Of a stretch of DNA of 64,000 nt, positions 35,110-45,146 are shown in pieces. The first letter of the stretch is position 1, and every line of letters begins with the position of its first letter. The stretch is taken from the NCBI RefSeq assembly GCF_003818115.1, contig NZ_RPOI01000024.1, positions 62,001 through 126,000 of the forward strand. The letters are read 5' to 3'. The stretch is from Citrobacter youngae. GTDB taxonomy: Bacteria > Pseudomonadota > Gammaproteobacteria > Enterobacterales > Enterobacteriaceae. The position numbers and the translations under genes are program-made. Below the pieces are notes generated by a model. It was not told the origin of the DNA and ran no database searches. It saw only the letters and a program-made list of their open reading frames with translations.

Positions 35110-35823
35110 TTAACCGCCCAAATAAGCGCTACGCACCGCTTCGTTAGCCAGCAATGCATCACCGGTATCTTCCAGCACCACGTGGCCGTTTTCCAGCACG
35201 TACCCACGGTCGGCGAGTTTCAGTGCCTGGTTGGCGTTTTGTTCGACGAGGAAAATCGTCATCCCCTGCTCGCGCAGTTGCTCAATGGTGTTAAAGATCT
35301 GCTGGATGATAATCGGCGCCAGACCCAGCGACGGTTCATCAAGCAGTAGCAGCCTCGGCTGGCTCATCAGCGCACGGCCTATCGCCAGCATCTGCTGTTC
35401 GCCGCCGGACATCGTTCCCGCACGTTGAATACGGCGCTCATGCAGGCGAGGAAACAGGTCATACACCCACTTGATACGTTCCTGAAACTGGCCTTTCTCG
35501 GCAAAGAAACCACCCATCGCCAGGTTCTCTTCCACCGTCATACGGGAAAACACGCGACGCCCTTCCGGGACAATCGCCACCGCTTCACGCATGATTTTTG
35601 CCGTCTGCCAGTCGGTAATATCTTTACCATCAAAGACAATACGCCCACTTGTTGCCCGAGGATCGCCGCACAGCGTTCCGAGCAGCGTGGTTTTCCCCGC
35701 ACCGTTGGCACCGATAAGCGTCACGATTTCACCCTGGTTGATATACAAGCTGACATCGTGCAGAGCCTGGATCTTGCCGTAGTGGGCGTTGACGTTGTCA
35801 AAAGACAACATGACTTTTTCCAT
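35110..35823 (-). CDS. livF: Branched-chain amino acid ABC transporter ATPase LivF
   Basis: One of two ATPases of the high-affinity leucine/isoleucine/valine importer. Walker A is GANGAGKTT, the signature MSGGEQQML and Walker B RLLLLDEPSLGLAP. The start at 35823 (MEKVMLSF) gives 237 aa as in E. coli and leaves a 17-base gap from livG. Last gene of livKHMGF, followed by a terminator. Confidence 0.97.
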   Translation of the reverse strand: MEKVMLSFDNVNAHYGKIQALHDVSLYINQGEIVTLIGANGAGKTTLLGTLCGDPRATSGRIVFDGKDITDWQTAKIMREAVAIVPEGRRVFSRMTVEENLAMGGFFAEKGQFQERIKWVYDLFPRLHERRIQRAGTMSGGEQQMLAIGRALMSQPRLLLLDEPSLGLAPIIIQQIFNTIEQLREQGMTIFLVEQNANQALKLADRGYVLENGHVVLEDTGDALLANEAVRSAYLGG

Positions 35824-35840
35824 CTTATGCCTCACCACCA

Positions 35841-36608
35841 TTATGCTTCGCCTAAATAGGCGCGGATCACGTCCGGGTTGTTACGAATCTGCTCAGGTGT
35901 CCCGTTCGCCAGCGGCGTCCCCTGGTTCACCACGTAAATACGGTCTGAAATGCCCATCACCAGCTTCATGTCGTGCTCAATGAGCAGGATGGTGGTGTCG
36001 TGATGGTCGCGCAGCTCAGCAATCAGCTCATCCAGCTCTTTGGTTTCTTTCGGGTTAAGACCCGCAGCAGGTTCATCGAGCATCAGAATTTCCGGCTGAG
36101 TGACCATGCAACGGATAATCTCAAGACGGCGCTGGTCGCCATAGGCCAGGTTGCTCGCCTGTCGGTTAGCATGCTGCAGCAGGCCGATACGATCAAGCCA
36201 GGTGGCGGCGCGCTCCAGCGCTTCATCCTGCGCGCGGCGAAAAGCAGGGGTTTTTAGCAGCCCGGAGAAAACCCCAGCTTTCAGTTGCTGATGCTGCGCC
36301 ACCAGCAGATTTTCAATCACCGTCATTTCGCGAAACAGACGCACGTGCTGGAAGGTACGCACCACGCCCATACGCGCAATTTGCTGGCCCGGCAGCCCTT
36401 CAAGGTGCTGGTCGCGCAGCTTAATCGTCCCGCCGGTCGGCTTATAGAACCCGGTCAGGCAGTTGAAGACCGTGGTTTTCCCCGCGCCGTTCGGGCCAAT
36501 CAGGGAGACTATCTCTTTTTTATGCAAATCCAGAGACACATTGTTGACTGCCAGCAGGCCGCCAAAACGCATCATCAGGCCGCTAACCGATAATAATGGC
36601 TGACTCAT
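35841..36608 (-). CDS. livG: Branched-chain amino acid ABC transporter ATPase LivG
   Basis: The second ATPase, 255 aa, with Walker [10 protein letters not shown], the variant signature [12 protein letters not shown] typical of LivG, and Walker [14 protein letters not shown]. Its start overlaps the livM stop by four bases. It works as a heterodimer with LivF on the LivHM permease. Confidence 0.97.
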   Translation of the reverse strand: MSQPLLSVSGLMMRFGGLLAVNNVSLDLHKKEIVSLIGPNGAGKTTVFNCLTGFYKPTGGTIKLRDQHLEGLPGQQIARMGVVRTFQHVRLFREMTVIENLLVAQHQQLKAGVFSGLLKTPAFRRAQDEALERAATWLDRIGLLQHANRQASNLAYGDQRRLEIIRCMVTQPEILMLDEPAAGLNPKETKELDELIAELRDHHDTTILLIEHDMKLVMGISDRIYVVNQGTPLANGTPEQIRNNPDVIRAYLGEA

Positions 36609-37882
36609 GCCTGCTCTCCTTTTGCTTCCCCGTTTTTCAGCTTCAACTGTGGACGGGTCATCGGCAACAAGCCCTGCGGACGCCAGATCATCATCAGTAC
36701 CATTAAACCACCCAGCATTAACATGCTGTATTCGTTGAAATCACGCATCAGCTCGCGTGACACTACCAGCAGGATGGCCGCGAGGATCACCGCAAACTGT
36801 GAGCCCATTCCGCCCAGTACCACAATCGCCAGCACAAAGGCTGACTCGGCAAAGGTGAAGGATTCCGGGCTGACAAAGCCCTGGCGCGCGGCAAACAGCG
36901 TACCGGCAAAACCGGCAAACGCGGCGCTGATGGTAAAAGCTGTCAGTTTGATGCGCGTAGGGTTTAAGCCCAGCGAGCGACAGGCTATTTCATCTTCACG
37001 CAGCGCTTCCCACGCACGGCCCAACGGCATACGCAGCAGACGGTTAATCACAAACAGCGAGAAGACCACCAGCAGCAGCGCCACCAGATAGAGGAAAATG
37101 ACGCGGTCAGAGGGATCGTACTTGACGTTAAAGAAGTTGCTGAAGGTATCCCAGCCGCCCTCACGGGCGCTACGGCTGAATTCAAGACCGAAAAAGGTCG
37201 GTTTCGGGATCTGGCTGATACCGTTCGGGCCACCGGTGACTTCAGTATTATTGAGCAACAGGATACGCACGATTTCGCCAAAGCCTAAGGTCACTATTGC
37301 CAGGTAGTCGCCGCGCAGACGCAGAACCGGGAAGCCAAGCAGGAATCCTGCCGCCGCCGATACCAGTCCCGCCAGCGGCAAACAGGTCCAGAAACCAAGA
37401 CCGTAATAGTGGTTCAGCAGCGCAAAGGTGTACGCACCAATGGCATAGAAGCCGCCGTAGCCCAGCACCAGCAGGCCGGAAAGGCCGACCACCACGTTTA
37501 AACCGAGGCCAAGGATGATATAAATCATCGTCAGCGTGGCGATATCCACCGTACCGCGCGAGACCATAAACGGCCACGCCACGGCAATCACCAGCAGCGC
37601 CACCAGGAACAGCTTCTGTTTAACGGTGGAGCCGTCAATCGCCGGCAGAATAAACTTCGGCCCGGAGACGCTCTTCAGGCTCTTCTGGAAAACGGGACGC
37701 AGCAGTTGGAAAAGAAAGACCACGCCAGTGCCGATAAACACCCACTGCCAACGGATATCCGAGGCGGTATCGACCACCAGCTTGGTACCGTCCAACTCTA
37801 ACTGAACGCCCATAAAGACGCCCGCCAGGACGAAGAACATGGCGGCAGAGAGCAGCGCCATTGCAAAATGCATCGGTTTCAT
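36605..37882 (-). CDS. livM: Branched-chain amino acid ABC permease LivM
   Basis: An inner-membrane permease of 425 aa with an N-terminal extension of two to three helices before the LivM core. Conserved stretches include [20 protein letters not shown] and the cytoplasmic loop [20 protein letters not shown] that contacts the ATPases. It overlaps livH and livG by four bases each. Confidence 0.97.
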   Translation of the reverse strand: MKPMHFAMALLSAAMFFVLAGVFMGVQLELDGTKLVVDTASDIRWQWVFIGTGVVFLFQLLRPVFQKSLKSVSGPKFILPAIDGSTVKQKLFLVALLVIAVAWPFMVSRGTVDIATLTMIYIILGLGLNVVVGLSGLLVLGYGGFYAIGAYTFALLNHYYGLGFWTCLPLAGLVSAAAGFLLGFPVLRLRGDYLAIVTLGFGEIVRILLLNNTEVTGGPNGISQIPKPTFFGLEFSRSAREGGWDTFSNFFNVKYDPSDRVIFLYLVALLLVVFSLFVINRLLRMPLGRAWEALREDEIACRSLGLNPTRIKLTAFTISAAFAGFAGTLFAARQGFVSPESFTFAESAFVLAIVVLGGMGSQFAVILAAILLVVSRELMRDFNEYSMLMLGGLMVLMMIWRPQGLLPMTRPQLKLKNGEAKGEQA

Positions 37883-38805
37883 ACTTTCTCTACCTCCGGG
37901 CGACCCAGAATACCGGTCGGCATCACCAGCAGCACCAGAATCAGCAGCGCGAATGAAACGACGTCTTTGTATTCAGTACTCAGATAAGCAGAGGAGAGCG
38001 CTTCCGCGACGCCCAGAATCAGGCCGCCGATCATCGCCCCTGGAATGCTGCCGATGCCGCCAAGCACCGCCGCAGTAAAGGCCTTCATCCCGGCCATAAA
38101 GCCAATATAGGGGTTAATTACGCCGTAGAACTGTCCAAGCAACACACCTGCTACCGCCGCCATTGCTGCGCCAATCACAAAAGTCAGCGCAATCACGCGA
38201 TCGGTGTTGATGCCGAGCAGGCTGGCCATTTTCAGGTCTTCCGCGCAGGCACGACAGGCGCGCCCCATACGGGAATAACGGATAAACAGCGTCAGCGCCA
38301 GCATCGCCAGGAAGGTTACAATCCAGATAACCAGCTGCATGGTGGTGATGGAAGCAGAGAAGTTTTCGCTACTGCCAACGGTCCACTGGCCATTAAACAG
38401 GCTGGGCAGTGCCACATCGCGCGAACCTTCCGTCAGGCTGACGTAGTTTTGCAGGAAGATAGACATCCCGATAGCGGAAATCAGCGCAATCAGGCGCTTG
38501 GAGCTGCGCACGGGCCGATACGCCACGCGTTCAATGCTCCAGCCGTAGGCGCTGGCAATCACAATCGCGCCGACGAAGCCCGCCGCGACCAGTAGCCAAC
38601 TGGAATCAATGCCCATCATCATTAGCGCGGCGATGATCATAAAGGAGACATAACTGCCGATCATATACACCTCGCCGTGGGCGAAGTTGATCATGCCGAT
38701 AATGCCGTACACCATCGTGTAGCCAATGGCGATCAGCGCGTAGGTGCTTCCCAGCGTGACGCCGTTAAACATCTGCTGCAAGAAATAGAGGAACTGCTCG
38801 GACAT
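37879..38805 (-). CDS. livH: Branched-chain amino acid ABC permease LivH
   Basis: A permease of 308 aa from [11 protein letters not shown] at 38805. It has about eight hydrophobic segments, [19 protein letters not shown] early and the ATPase-contact loop [21 protein letters not shown]. An in-frame ATG eleven codons upstream was rejected for lacking family support. A hairpin at 38823-38848 separates it from livK. Confidence 0.96.
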   Translation of the reverse strand: MSEQFLYFLQQMFNGVTLGSTYALIAIGYTMVYGIIGMINFAHGEVYMIGSYVSFMIIAALMMMGIDSSWLLVAAGFVGAIVIASAYGWSIERVAYRPVRSSKRLIALISAIGMSIFLQNYVSLTEGSRDVALPSLFNGQWTVGSSENFSASITTMQLVIWIVTFLAMLALTLFIRYSRMGRACRACAEDLKMASLLGINTDRVIALTFVIGAAMAAVAGVLLGQFYGVINPYIGFMAGMKAFTAAVLGGIGSIPGAMIGGLILGVAEALSSAYLSTEYKDVVSFALLILVLLVMPTGILGRPEVEKV

Positions 38806-38822
38806 AAGGTAACCTTTCTTAA

Positions 38823-38848
38823 CCCGCCCGTTTGACACGGGCGGTGGG
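38823..38848 (-). terminator. Hairpin between livK and livH
   Basis: CCCGCCCG and CGGGCGGTGGG flank a short loop in the 61-base livK-livH gap. No long T-run follows. It may reduce downstream transcription or protect the livK 3' end, fitting higher expression of the binding protein. Confidence 0.55.
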
Positions 38849-38866
38849 ATAACTCGTCTTCAGGTA

Positions 38867-39976
38867 TTACTTCGCGACGGTCGATGAACCATCCGCGTGC
38901 CACTGGAAGACACCAAACTCAAATCCCTTCAAATCGCCTTTTTCGTCCCATTTCAGCGGCCCAATCACGGTATCAGCCCCGTGTGCTTTCAGATCTTTCA
39001 CCAGGTCCAGCGGCTCTTTGCTACCGCTACGATCCATTGCGGTCGCCAATGACTGGACTGCTGCATAAGTGATCCACACGTACGGTCCAGTTGGATCTTT
39101 CTTGTCAGCTTTGAGCGCATCGACGATAGCTTTATTCGCCGGATCCTGGTCATAGCGTTTTGGCATGGTCACCAGCATGCCTTCAGCGGCATCACCGGCA
39201 ATGTTAGACAGCGACGCATTGCCGACGCCCTCTGGTCCCATAAACTGGGTTTTCAGGCCAACTGAACGTGCCTGACGCAGCATTTGCCCCATTTCCGGGT
39301 AGTAGCCACCGTAATAAACGAAGTCGATATTTTCTTTTTTCAGGCGAGCGATCAGCGCAGAGAAATCTTTTTCCCCGGCGGTGATACCGTCAAAGAAAAC
39401 GATGTTGGCTTTACCTGCTTTCAGGCTGTCCTGCACCGAACGCGCCAGGCCTTCACCGTACTGCTGTTTGTCATGAATGATGGCGATACGCTGCGGCTTC
39501 ACCTTCTCCAGGATGTATTTCGCGGCAGTCGGCCCCTGAGAGGAGTCCAGACCCGCGGTACGCATGATGTGCGCGTAACCACGCTGCGTCAGCTCCGGGT
39601 TAGTCGCTCCCGGAGAAATCATCAGAATGCCTTCGTCTTCGTAAATATCTGATGCCGGTTGAGTCGATGAAGAACACAGGTGGCCAATTACGTACTGAAT
39701 GCCGTCGTTGACGATTTTGTTCGCTACCGCAACAGCCTGTTTCGGATCGCAGGCATCGTCATATTCCACGGCGACCAGCTTGTCGCCTTTGATCCCACCT
39801 TTGGCATTGATATCTTTAATCGCCTGACGTGCGCCATTAAATTCCATATCGCCCCACTGCGCGACCGGACCTGACATCGCGCCAACAACAGCGACCTTGA
39901 TATCCTCCGCCATGACAGCGTGCGACATTGCCAGTGCTATCACCCCTGCGATGATTGTTTTCGCATTCCGTTTCAT
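38867..39976 (-). CDS. livK: Leucine-specific periplasmic binding protein LivK
   Basis: A class I periplasmic binding protein of 369 aa with signal peptide [23 protein letters not shown]. The mature start is [20 protein letters not shown]. It delivers leucine to LivHMGF. The start at 39976 matches the E. coli start. The 423-base gap to panM carries the promoter; it is AT-rich and I see no discrete operator or riboswitch in it. Confidence 0.97.
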   Translation of the reverse strand: MKRNAKTIIAGVIALAMSHAVMAEDIKVAVVGAMSGPVAQWGDMEFNGARQAIKDINAKGGIKGDKLVAVEYDDACDPKQAVAVANKIVNDGIQYVIGHLCSSSTQPASDIYEDEGILMISPGATNPELTQRGYAHIMRTAGLDSSQGPTAAKYILEKVKPQRIAIIHDKQQYGEGLARSVQDSLKAGKANIVFFDGITAGEKDFSALIARLKKENIDFVYYGGYYPEMGQMLRQARSVGLKTQFMGPEGVGNASLSNIAGDAAEGMLVTMPKRYDQDPANKAIVDALKADKKDPTGPYVWITYAAVQSLATAMDRSGSKEPLDLVKDLKAHGADTVIGPLKWDEKGDLKGFEFGVFQWHADGSSTVAK

Positions 39977-40399
39977 TACCTGAATCCCCATTCGTGACGT
40001 AATTAATATTTTGTATTTATGTGGTTAAAAAGCAGTCTGTGCTTTTTTTGAACTGCACTATTTTTACCAGTCTCATTAATGGTTTAGCGCAGTCATTTAA
40101 GCAAAATCAGGCTAAAATCTCTATTTTTCAGTCGATTAAGAAAAGATAATATTCTGCTTTTCACTATAGATAAACAAAAAAAAGCACGTTTGTCAGCATA
40201 AAATAACGGTACAAAGAGCCGAATAAAATGCTGCATTCCAGGGTATTATCCTGCCTGTTTTTCAATCTCTACGGTTTCAAACTGTCATTACTGTTGTTAC
40301 AAAATTATTAATCTGGTTATTCACATAAAAAAGAGAAAGCATCCGGACGAATTATTTCGGTACACTGATTCCATCTTTTGTGATTTGGACATGCTGTTA

Positions 40400-40783
40400 A
40401 TGAAGCTGACCATCGTTCGTTTAGATAACTTTAGCGACCAGGACCAGATTGATCTGGGCAAAATCTGGCCGGAATATTCCCCCTCATCGTTAAGCGTAGA
40501 TGAAACGCACCGGATCTACGCCGCGCGCTTTAACGAGCGCCTGCTTGGCGCAGTACGTGTCACCCTGAGCGGTACGCAAGGTGCACTGGATTCCTTACGT
40601 GTACGCGATATCACCCGTCGTCGTGGTGTGGGCCAGTATTTGATCGAAGAAGTGATCCGGGAAAACCCTGACGTGAGTTCATGGTGGATGGCCGACGTCG
40701 GCGTTGAAGACCGCAGCGTGATGGCCGCGTTTATGCAGGCGTTAGGGTTTACGGCCCAGGAAAATGGCTGGGAGAAGCGCTAA
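40400..40783 (+). CDS. panM: PanD maturation factor PanM (PanZ), GNAT-like
   Basis: A 127-aa acetyltransferase-fold protein that triggers self-cleavage of pro-PanD (aspartate decarboxylase) and couples it to coenzyme A levels. The CoA-binding segment RDITRRRGVGQYLIEEVI is at about residues 70-87. The start MKLTIVRL at 40400 matches E. coli PanM; further upstream in-frame codons (TTG 40385, ATG 40391) are less likely. It stands alone between divergent livK and convergent livJ. Confidence 0.95.
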   Translation: MKLTIVRLDNFSDQDQIDLGKIWPEYSPSSLSVDETHRIYAARFNERLLGAVRVTLSGTQGALDSLRVRDITRRRGVGQYLIEEVIRENPDVSSWWMADVGVEDRSVMAAFMQALGFTAQENGWEKR

Positions 40784-40828
40784 AAAACAGTCCCCAGCCA
40801 GTTGTATTACTCGCATTTTCCCAAGAAT

Positions 40829-40930
40829 TTTGTGTTGCAGGAAGGCGGCAAGTTATGAAATCCCCGGGAGCTTACATAAGTAAGTGACCGGGGTTGAATA
40901 ACACAGCCAACGCACCTGCTGCGCAAAAGG
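40829..40930. repeat. ERIC element between panM and livJ
   Basis: GTGTTGCAGGAAGGCGGCAA, GAAATCCCCGGGAGC, CTTACATAAGTAAG, GACCGGGGTTGAATAACAC and GCCAACGCACCTGC give a recognisable ERIC, with an abbreviated right end. It separates the convergent genes. Confidence 0.85.
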
Positions 40931-40941
40931 CGCCGGGAAAA

Positions 40942-42045
40942 TTACTTGGCGTCTGTCGCCGTCCCGTTGGCATGCCAGTCAAACACGCCAAATTCGAAGC
41001 CTTTCAGGTCGCCCTTCGCATCCCATGACAGAGGCCCCATTACGGTTTCCACTGAGTTTGCTTTCAGGTATTTGGCAATTTCAGCCGGGTCGTCAGACTG
41101 GTTCAGACCAGCCTGCAAGGATTGCAGCGCGGCGTAGGTGGTCCATACGAATGCACCGCTCGGATCCTGTTTCTTGGCTTTGATCGCATCCACAATCGGT
41201 TTGTTTGCCGGAACCTGATCGTAGTTCTTCGGTTTCGTTACCAGTAAGCCTTCTGCAGACTCACCCGCGATGTTAGACAGCGACACGTTCGCTACCCCTT
41301 CAGGTCCCATAAACTGAGTTTTCAGACCCGCGGCACGAGACTGGCGCAGAATCTGCCCCATTTCCGGATGGTAACCGCCGTAGTAAACGAAATCGATGTT
41401 CTCTTTCTTCAAACGCGCCACCAGCGTAGAGAAATCTTTCTCACCGGCGGTGATCCCGTCAAAGAACACCACGTCAGCGTTAGCTTTCTTGAGGTTGTCC
41501 TGCACGGAACGCGCCAGGCCTTCACCGTACTGCTGTTTGTCATGCACGATCGCAATGCGCTTCGGCTTCACTTTTTCAACGATATATTTGGCGGCCGTTG
41601 GGCCCTGATCGGAATCCAGACCAGTGGTACGTAACACCAGGTTATAGCCGCGTGCGGTCAGCTCTGGCGCCGTTGCCGCTGGGGTAATCATCAGAATGCC
41701 TTCGTCTTCATAGATATCTGACGCAGGCTGAGTGGAGGAAGAACACAGGTGGCCGATAACGTATTTAATCCCGTCGTTGACCACTTTGTTAGCAACCGCT
41801 ACCGCTTGTTTCGGGTCACAGGCATCGTCATATTTCACCATGACCAGTTTGTCGCCTTTCACGCCGCCTTTGGCATTGATATCTGCAATCGCCTGCTCTG
41901 CGCCAGTAAATTCCTGATCGCCATACTGCGCTACCGGACCGGACATCGCGCCGACGACAGCAACTTTAATATCCTTAGCAAACGCCATATTGCTCAAAGA
42001 CAGGGCGATACATCCTGCCAATAACGCTTTACCCTTCATATTCAT
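40942..42045 (-). CDS. livJ: Leu/Ile/Val periplasmic binding protein LivJ
   Basis: A 367-aa paralogue of LivK that binds leucine, isoleucine and valine and shares the LivHMGF permease. The signal peptide [23 protein letters not shown] is followed by [20 protein letters not shown]. The start at 42045 gives the E. coli length; an in-frame extension of 33 residues upstream was rejected. It is separately transcribed, downstream of rpoH on the same strand. Confidence 0.97.
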   Translation of the reverse strand: MNMKGKALLAGCIALSLSNMAFAKDIKVAVVGAMSGPVAQYGDQEFTGAEQAIADINAKGGVKGDKLVMVKYDDACDPKQAVAVANKVVNDGIKYVIGHLCSSSTQPASDIYEDEGILMITPAATAPELTARGYNLVLRTTGLDSDQGPTAAKYIVEKVKPKRIAIVHDKQQYGEGLARSVQDNLKKANADVVFFDGITAGEKDFSTLVARLKKENIDFVYYGGYHPEMGQILRQSRAAGLKTQFMGPEGVANVSLSNIAGESAEGLLVTKPKNYDQVPANKPIVDAIKAKKQDPSGAFVWTTYAALQSLQAGLNQSDDPAEIAKYLKANSVETVMGPLSWDAKGDLKGFEFGVFDWHANGTATDAK

Positions 42046-42257
42046 CCTGACAATCCCCATTATTGTGGTTATTACGTGTGTTGTGATGTTGTTGTTCAGC
42101 ACTTTATTTCGATTATTGGATAGCCACCCGTGCTTTAGCAGCATACTCTGCTAAAACATACCCGATTTTTATTATTTTGGAATAGCTAAATTTGACATGC
42201 AGATAACAACTTGATGACAAAAAGCATAGAACGTCAGGAGAGAGCAGGAGAGATAAA

Positions 42258-42288
42258 AACAAAAAACCCCGGATTTTCATCCAGGGTT
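42258..42288 (-). terminator. Intrinsic terminator of rpoH
   Basis: On the minus strand AAACCCTGGATG and CGGGGTTT pair around GAAAATC, followed by TTTGTTTTT. It lies 28-58 bases after the rpoH stop. Confidence 0.88.
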
Positions 42289-42316
42289 TATCAGCATTTT
42301 CAGTTTGGCAGAAAGT

Positions 42317-43171
42317 TTACGCTTCGATCGCCGCACGCAGTTTTTTCATGGCGTTCTTTTCAAGCTGACGAACACGTTCAGCGGAAACGCCGTAGCGATC
42401 GGCCAGTTCCTGCAACGTCGACTTGTTGTCTTCGTCCAGCCAGCGGGCACGAATGATGTCCTGGCTACGCTCGTCCAGACCTTCCATTGCGTGGGTCAGT
42501 TTGTTCGCGGCCTGATCTTCCCAGTTGTCTTCTTCAATGCCGTCGGCAAAGTTAGAAGATTTATCCTGCAGATACAGCACCGGGGCCATCGGCTGGCTGT
42601 CAGACTCATCGTCTGAAGACATGTCAAACGTCATGTCTTGTGCCGCCATACGGGATTCCATTTCGCGCACGTCTTTGCTGGAAACACCCAGCTCGCGAGC
42701 AACCATTTCAACTTCGTCCTGGTTAAACCAGCCCAGACGCTGCTTGGTTTTGCGCAGGTTAAAGAACAGCTTACGCTGCGCTTTAGTGGTCGCGACTTTC
42801 ACGATACGCCAGTTACGCAGAACGTATTCGTGGATCTCGGCTTTGATCCAATGCACGGCGAAGGAAACCAGGCGCACACCCACTTCCGGGTTGAAACGGC
42901 GCACGGCTTTCATCAGGCCGATATTACCTTCCTGAATCAGATCCGCCTGCGGCAGGCCATAGCCCGCGTAGTTACGAGCAACATGAACAACAAAGCGCAG
43001 GTGAGACAGGATCAGCGTTTTAGCTGCTTCCAGATCGCCCTGGTAATGCAGCTTTTCAGCCAGCGCCCGCTCCTCGTCAGCCGACAACATCGGCCACGCG
43101 TTCGCAGCCCGGATGTAAGACTCCAGGTTACCAACAGGGGCTAAAGCTAAATTTTGCATTTCTTTGGTCAT
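42317..43171 (-). CDS. rpoH: Heat-shock sigma factor RpoH (sigma-32)
   Basis: Sigma-32 directs RNA polymerase to heat-shock promoters. The 284 aa contain region 2 ([34 protein letters not shown] and the [15 protein letters not shown] core), the RpoH box QRKLFFNLR, and region 4 helix-turn-helix ([27 protein letters not shown]). The AGAGGATTTG leader matches E. coli. Translation is known to be thermosensed by mRNA structure around the start. It is followed by a strong terminator. Confidence 0.98.
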   Translation of the reverse strand: MTKEMQNLALAPVGNLESYIRAANAWPMLSADEERALAEKLHYQGDLEAAKTLILSHLRFVVHVARNYAGYGLPQADLIQEGNIGLMKAVRRFNPEVGVRLVSFAVHWIKAEIHEYVLRNWRIVKVATTKAQRKLFFNLRKTKQRLGWFNQDEVEMVARELGVSSKDVREMESRMAAQDMTFDMSSDDESDSQPMAPVLYLQDKSSNFADGIEEDNWEDQAANKLTHAMEGLDERSQDIIRARWLDEDNKSTLQELADRYGVSAERVRQLEKNAMKKLRAAIEA

Positions 43172-43420
43172 TCAAATCCTCTCAATCTTTGTCATCTGGC
43201 GTTGGTAAAAACCAATAGCAACAACCATGCCAGAGCTTATGAGCAACGAGAATATCATTCAATCTTTTATCAGACAGTGATTTTATCCACAAGTTCCATG
43301 TCGTAATGTGTATAAATTACGCACAAAATGTGACATCACGATGAATGCGCCGGGAAGAGAAAACAGGGCTCTTTCCCTGCAGAGCGAACTACTCAGTGCA
43401 GGGAAAGATTATACCAGAGA
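43172..43420 (-). promoter_or_regulatory. rpoH multi-promoter region with DnaA boxes and sigma-E site
   Basis: The minus strand holds elements known from E. coli rpoH. A sigma-E type P3, GAACTT ... TCTGA, lies around 43265-43300. A DnaA box, TTATCCACA, is at 43283-43291 on the plus strand, and a second near-match, TGTGTATAA, at 43308-43316. An upstream sigma-70 -10 element, TATAAT, is near 43412. The TTTCCCTGCA/TGCAGGGAAA dyad at 43372-43406 lies after ftsX. Functional roles are inferred from E. coli. Confidence 0.6.
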
Positions 43421-43424
43421 TTTT

Positions 43425-44483
43425 TTAATCGGGGGTAAAGTGGCGTAAATGTTGAACCGTGGCAAGCCAGGCTGCCACCCAGCCAATCATTGAGCATACC
43501 AGCAGGAGTAGCAAGCACTCATCAAATGATAAGCCGTTGATATCAAACTTCGTTCCGAAAACCTGTGCCACTTCAGTCACCGCTGATGACAGTCGCATCA
43601 CCAAAATTTCTGACAAAATCAGTGAAAGAAATGCGCCGGAAAAACCCAGCAGCGCGCCGCCGTAAAGGAACGGACGCAGGATAAATCCATCCGTCGCACC
43701 AATCAGTTTCTGTACGTTAATGGTATCGCGACGCGCAAAAATACTCAGACGCACGCTGTTACCGATGACGAGGAAGACCGCCGCCACCATCAACACGCCA
43801 ATCATCGCGGAAACGCGTCCGACCAGGCCCGTTAACGCCGCCAGTCGTGCAAACCAGCTGTCATCCATGCGTACTTCATCGATACCGTTGATTTGTGCAA
43901 TACGGTCACGCAGCGTGTTTAGCGACTCCGTACCCTGGAAATCCAGTTTCGGGATCACCACCGCCACGGCGGGCAGCGGGTTCTCTTCCAGCATATCCAG
44001 CGCGCCGCCAAAGCCAGACCAGTTACGGAATTCGCCCAGCGCATCGTCACGGGAGAGGTAATTCACTTTCTCCACGCCCTGTTCGGCCTGTAACTGCCCC
44101 ACCACACGTGCCGCCGCATCATCATCCAGCGTTTTTTGCAGATATACGGTGATCTGCGGGGACGGGTAATACTGGCTTGCCGCCTGGTTCACGTTCTTGT
44201 AGACCATGTAACAAACACTTGGCAACGTCAGTGAGATAGCGATAACCATCACCGTCAGAAATGTCGCCAACGGTTTACTTTTCAGGTCCTGTAACGCCCC
44301 CTGAAACGCATAACGTACCTGCTCGTTAAAGACGTTGGTTTTACGCGAGTTCGGTTTTGGCGACGCTTTCGCACGTTTTGGCGCGTTGCGACCGCCATCA
44401 CCCGGCGCGCCGCCCGATTTACGAAAGCGATCCAGTCGTCCACCGAACTGTTTGATTTGATTGATAGCGTCACGCCTATTCAT
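43425..44483 (-). CDS. ftsX: Cell division ABC transporter subunit FtsX
   Basis: The integral-membrane partner of FtsE. FtsEX recruits and activates EnvC and amidases at the septum. It has 352 aa: a cytoplasmic N-terminus rich in basic residues, a first membrane helix ([21 protein letters not shown]), a periplasmic domain, and three further helices. The start [10 protein letters not shown] at 44483 overlaps ftsE by eight bases. The upstream in-frame ATG would add ten unrelated residues. It is last in ftsYEX. Confidence 0.97.
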   Translation of the reverse strand: MNRRDAINQIKQFGGRLDRFRKSGGAPGDGGRNAPKRAKASPKPNSRKTNVFNEQVRYAFQGALQDLKSKPLATFLTVMVIAISLTLPSVCYMVYKNVNQAASQYYPSPQITVYLQKTLDDDAAARVVGQLQAEQGVEKVNYLSRDDALGEFRNWSGFGGALDMLEENPLPAVAVVIPKLDFQGTESLNTLRDRIAQINGIDEVRMDDSWFARLAALTGLVGRVSAMIGVLMVAAVFLVIGNSVRLSIFARRDTINVQKLIGATDGFILRPFLYGGALLGFSGAFLSLILSEILVMRLSSAVTEVAQVFGTKFDINGLSFDECLLLLLVCSMIGWVAAWLATVQHLRHFTPD

Positions 44484-45144
44484 GCGCCAGGCCTCCATGC
44501 AGGTGTCCGTCACTCAGGACAAGCTGGCGATAAGAACGACGGGAGATCAGCCCAATATCGTGCGTCGCCATTAATACCGTTACCCCGACGCGATTAAACT
44601 CTTCGAACAGACGCAGGATCCCTTCTGACAGCGCGTCATCCAGGTTCCCCGTCGGTTCATCCGCCAGCAGTACCGCAGGCTTGTTCACCACCGCGCGGGC
44701 GATGCCCACACGCTGCTGTTCACCGCCGGAGAGTTGAATCGGGAAGTTCTTCGCTTTGTCCAACAGCCCGACCTTATCCAGCGCCGCTGACACGCGACGA
44801 CGAATATCGTCCCCGCTGGCACCCGCAATGATCAGTGGGATTGCCACGTTGTCGAAGACGGTTCTGTCCATCAACAGGTGGTGATCCTGAAAAATCATGC
44901 CGATCTGGCGACGCAGAAACGGCACTTCACGGTTTTTCAAACGGCTGATGTCGTGCCCGCTAAAGTAGATCTTCCCGGCACTGGGCCGTTCAATTCCACA
45001 GATCAGCTTCAGCAGGGTACTTTTACCCGCGCCGGAGTGGCCGGTCAGAAACGCCATCTCGCCAGGCTGCATATGGAATGTGACTCCCTGCAGCGCTTGT
45101 CTCCCACCGAGATAGGCCTTGCTGACATGTTCAAAGCGAATCAT
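44476..45144 (-). CDS. ftsE: Cell division ATPase FtsE
   Basis: A 222-aa ABC ATPase with Walker [10 protein letters not shown], signature LSGGEQQRV, and Walker [14 protein letters not shown]. It associates with FtsZ and drives FtsX at the divisome. It overlaps ftsX by eight bases and lies three bases after the ftsY stop. Confidence 0.98.
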   Translation of the reverse strand: MIRFEHVSKAYLGGRQALQGVTFHMQPGEMAFLTGHSGAGKSTLLKLICGIERPSAGKIYFSGHDISRLKNREVPFLRRQIGMIFQDHHLLMDRTVFDNVAIPLIIAGASGDDIRRRVSAALDKVGLLDKAKNFPIQLSGGEQQRVGIARAVVNKPAVLLADEPTGNLDDALSEGILRLFEEFNRVGVTVLMATHDIGLISRRSYRQLVLSDGHLHGGLAHE

Positions 45145-45146
45145 TG

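Noticed and set aside
39977-40399. Riboswitch or attenuator in the livK-panM gap
   Set aside because: The gap is AT-rich with no run of Leu codons, no convincing alternative hairpins and no known aptamer motif.
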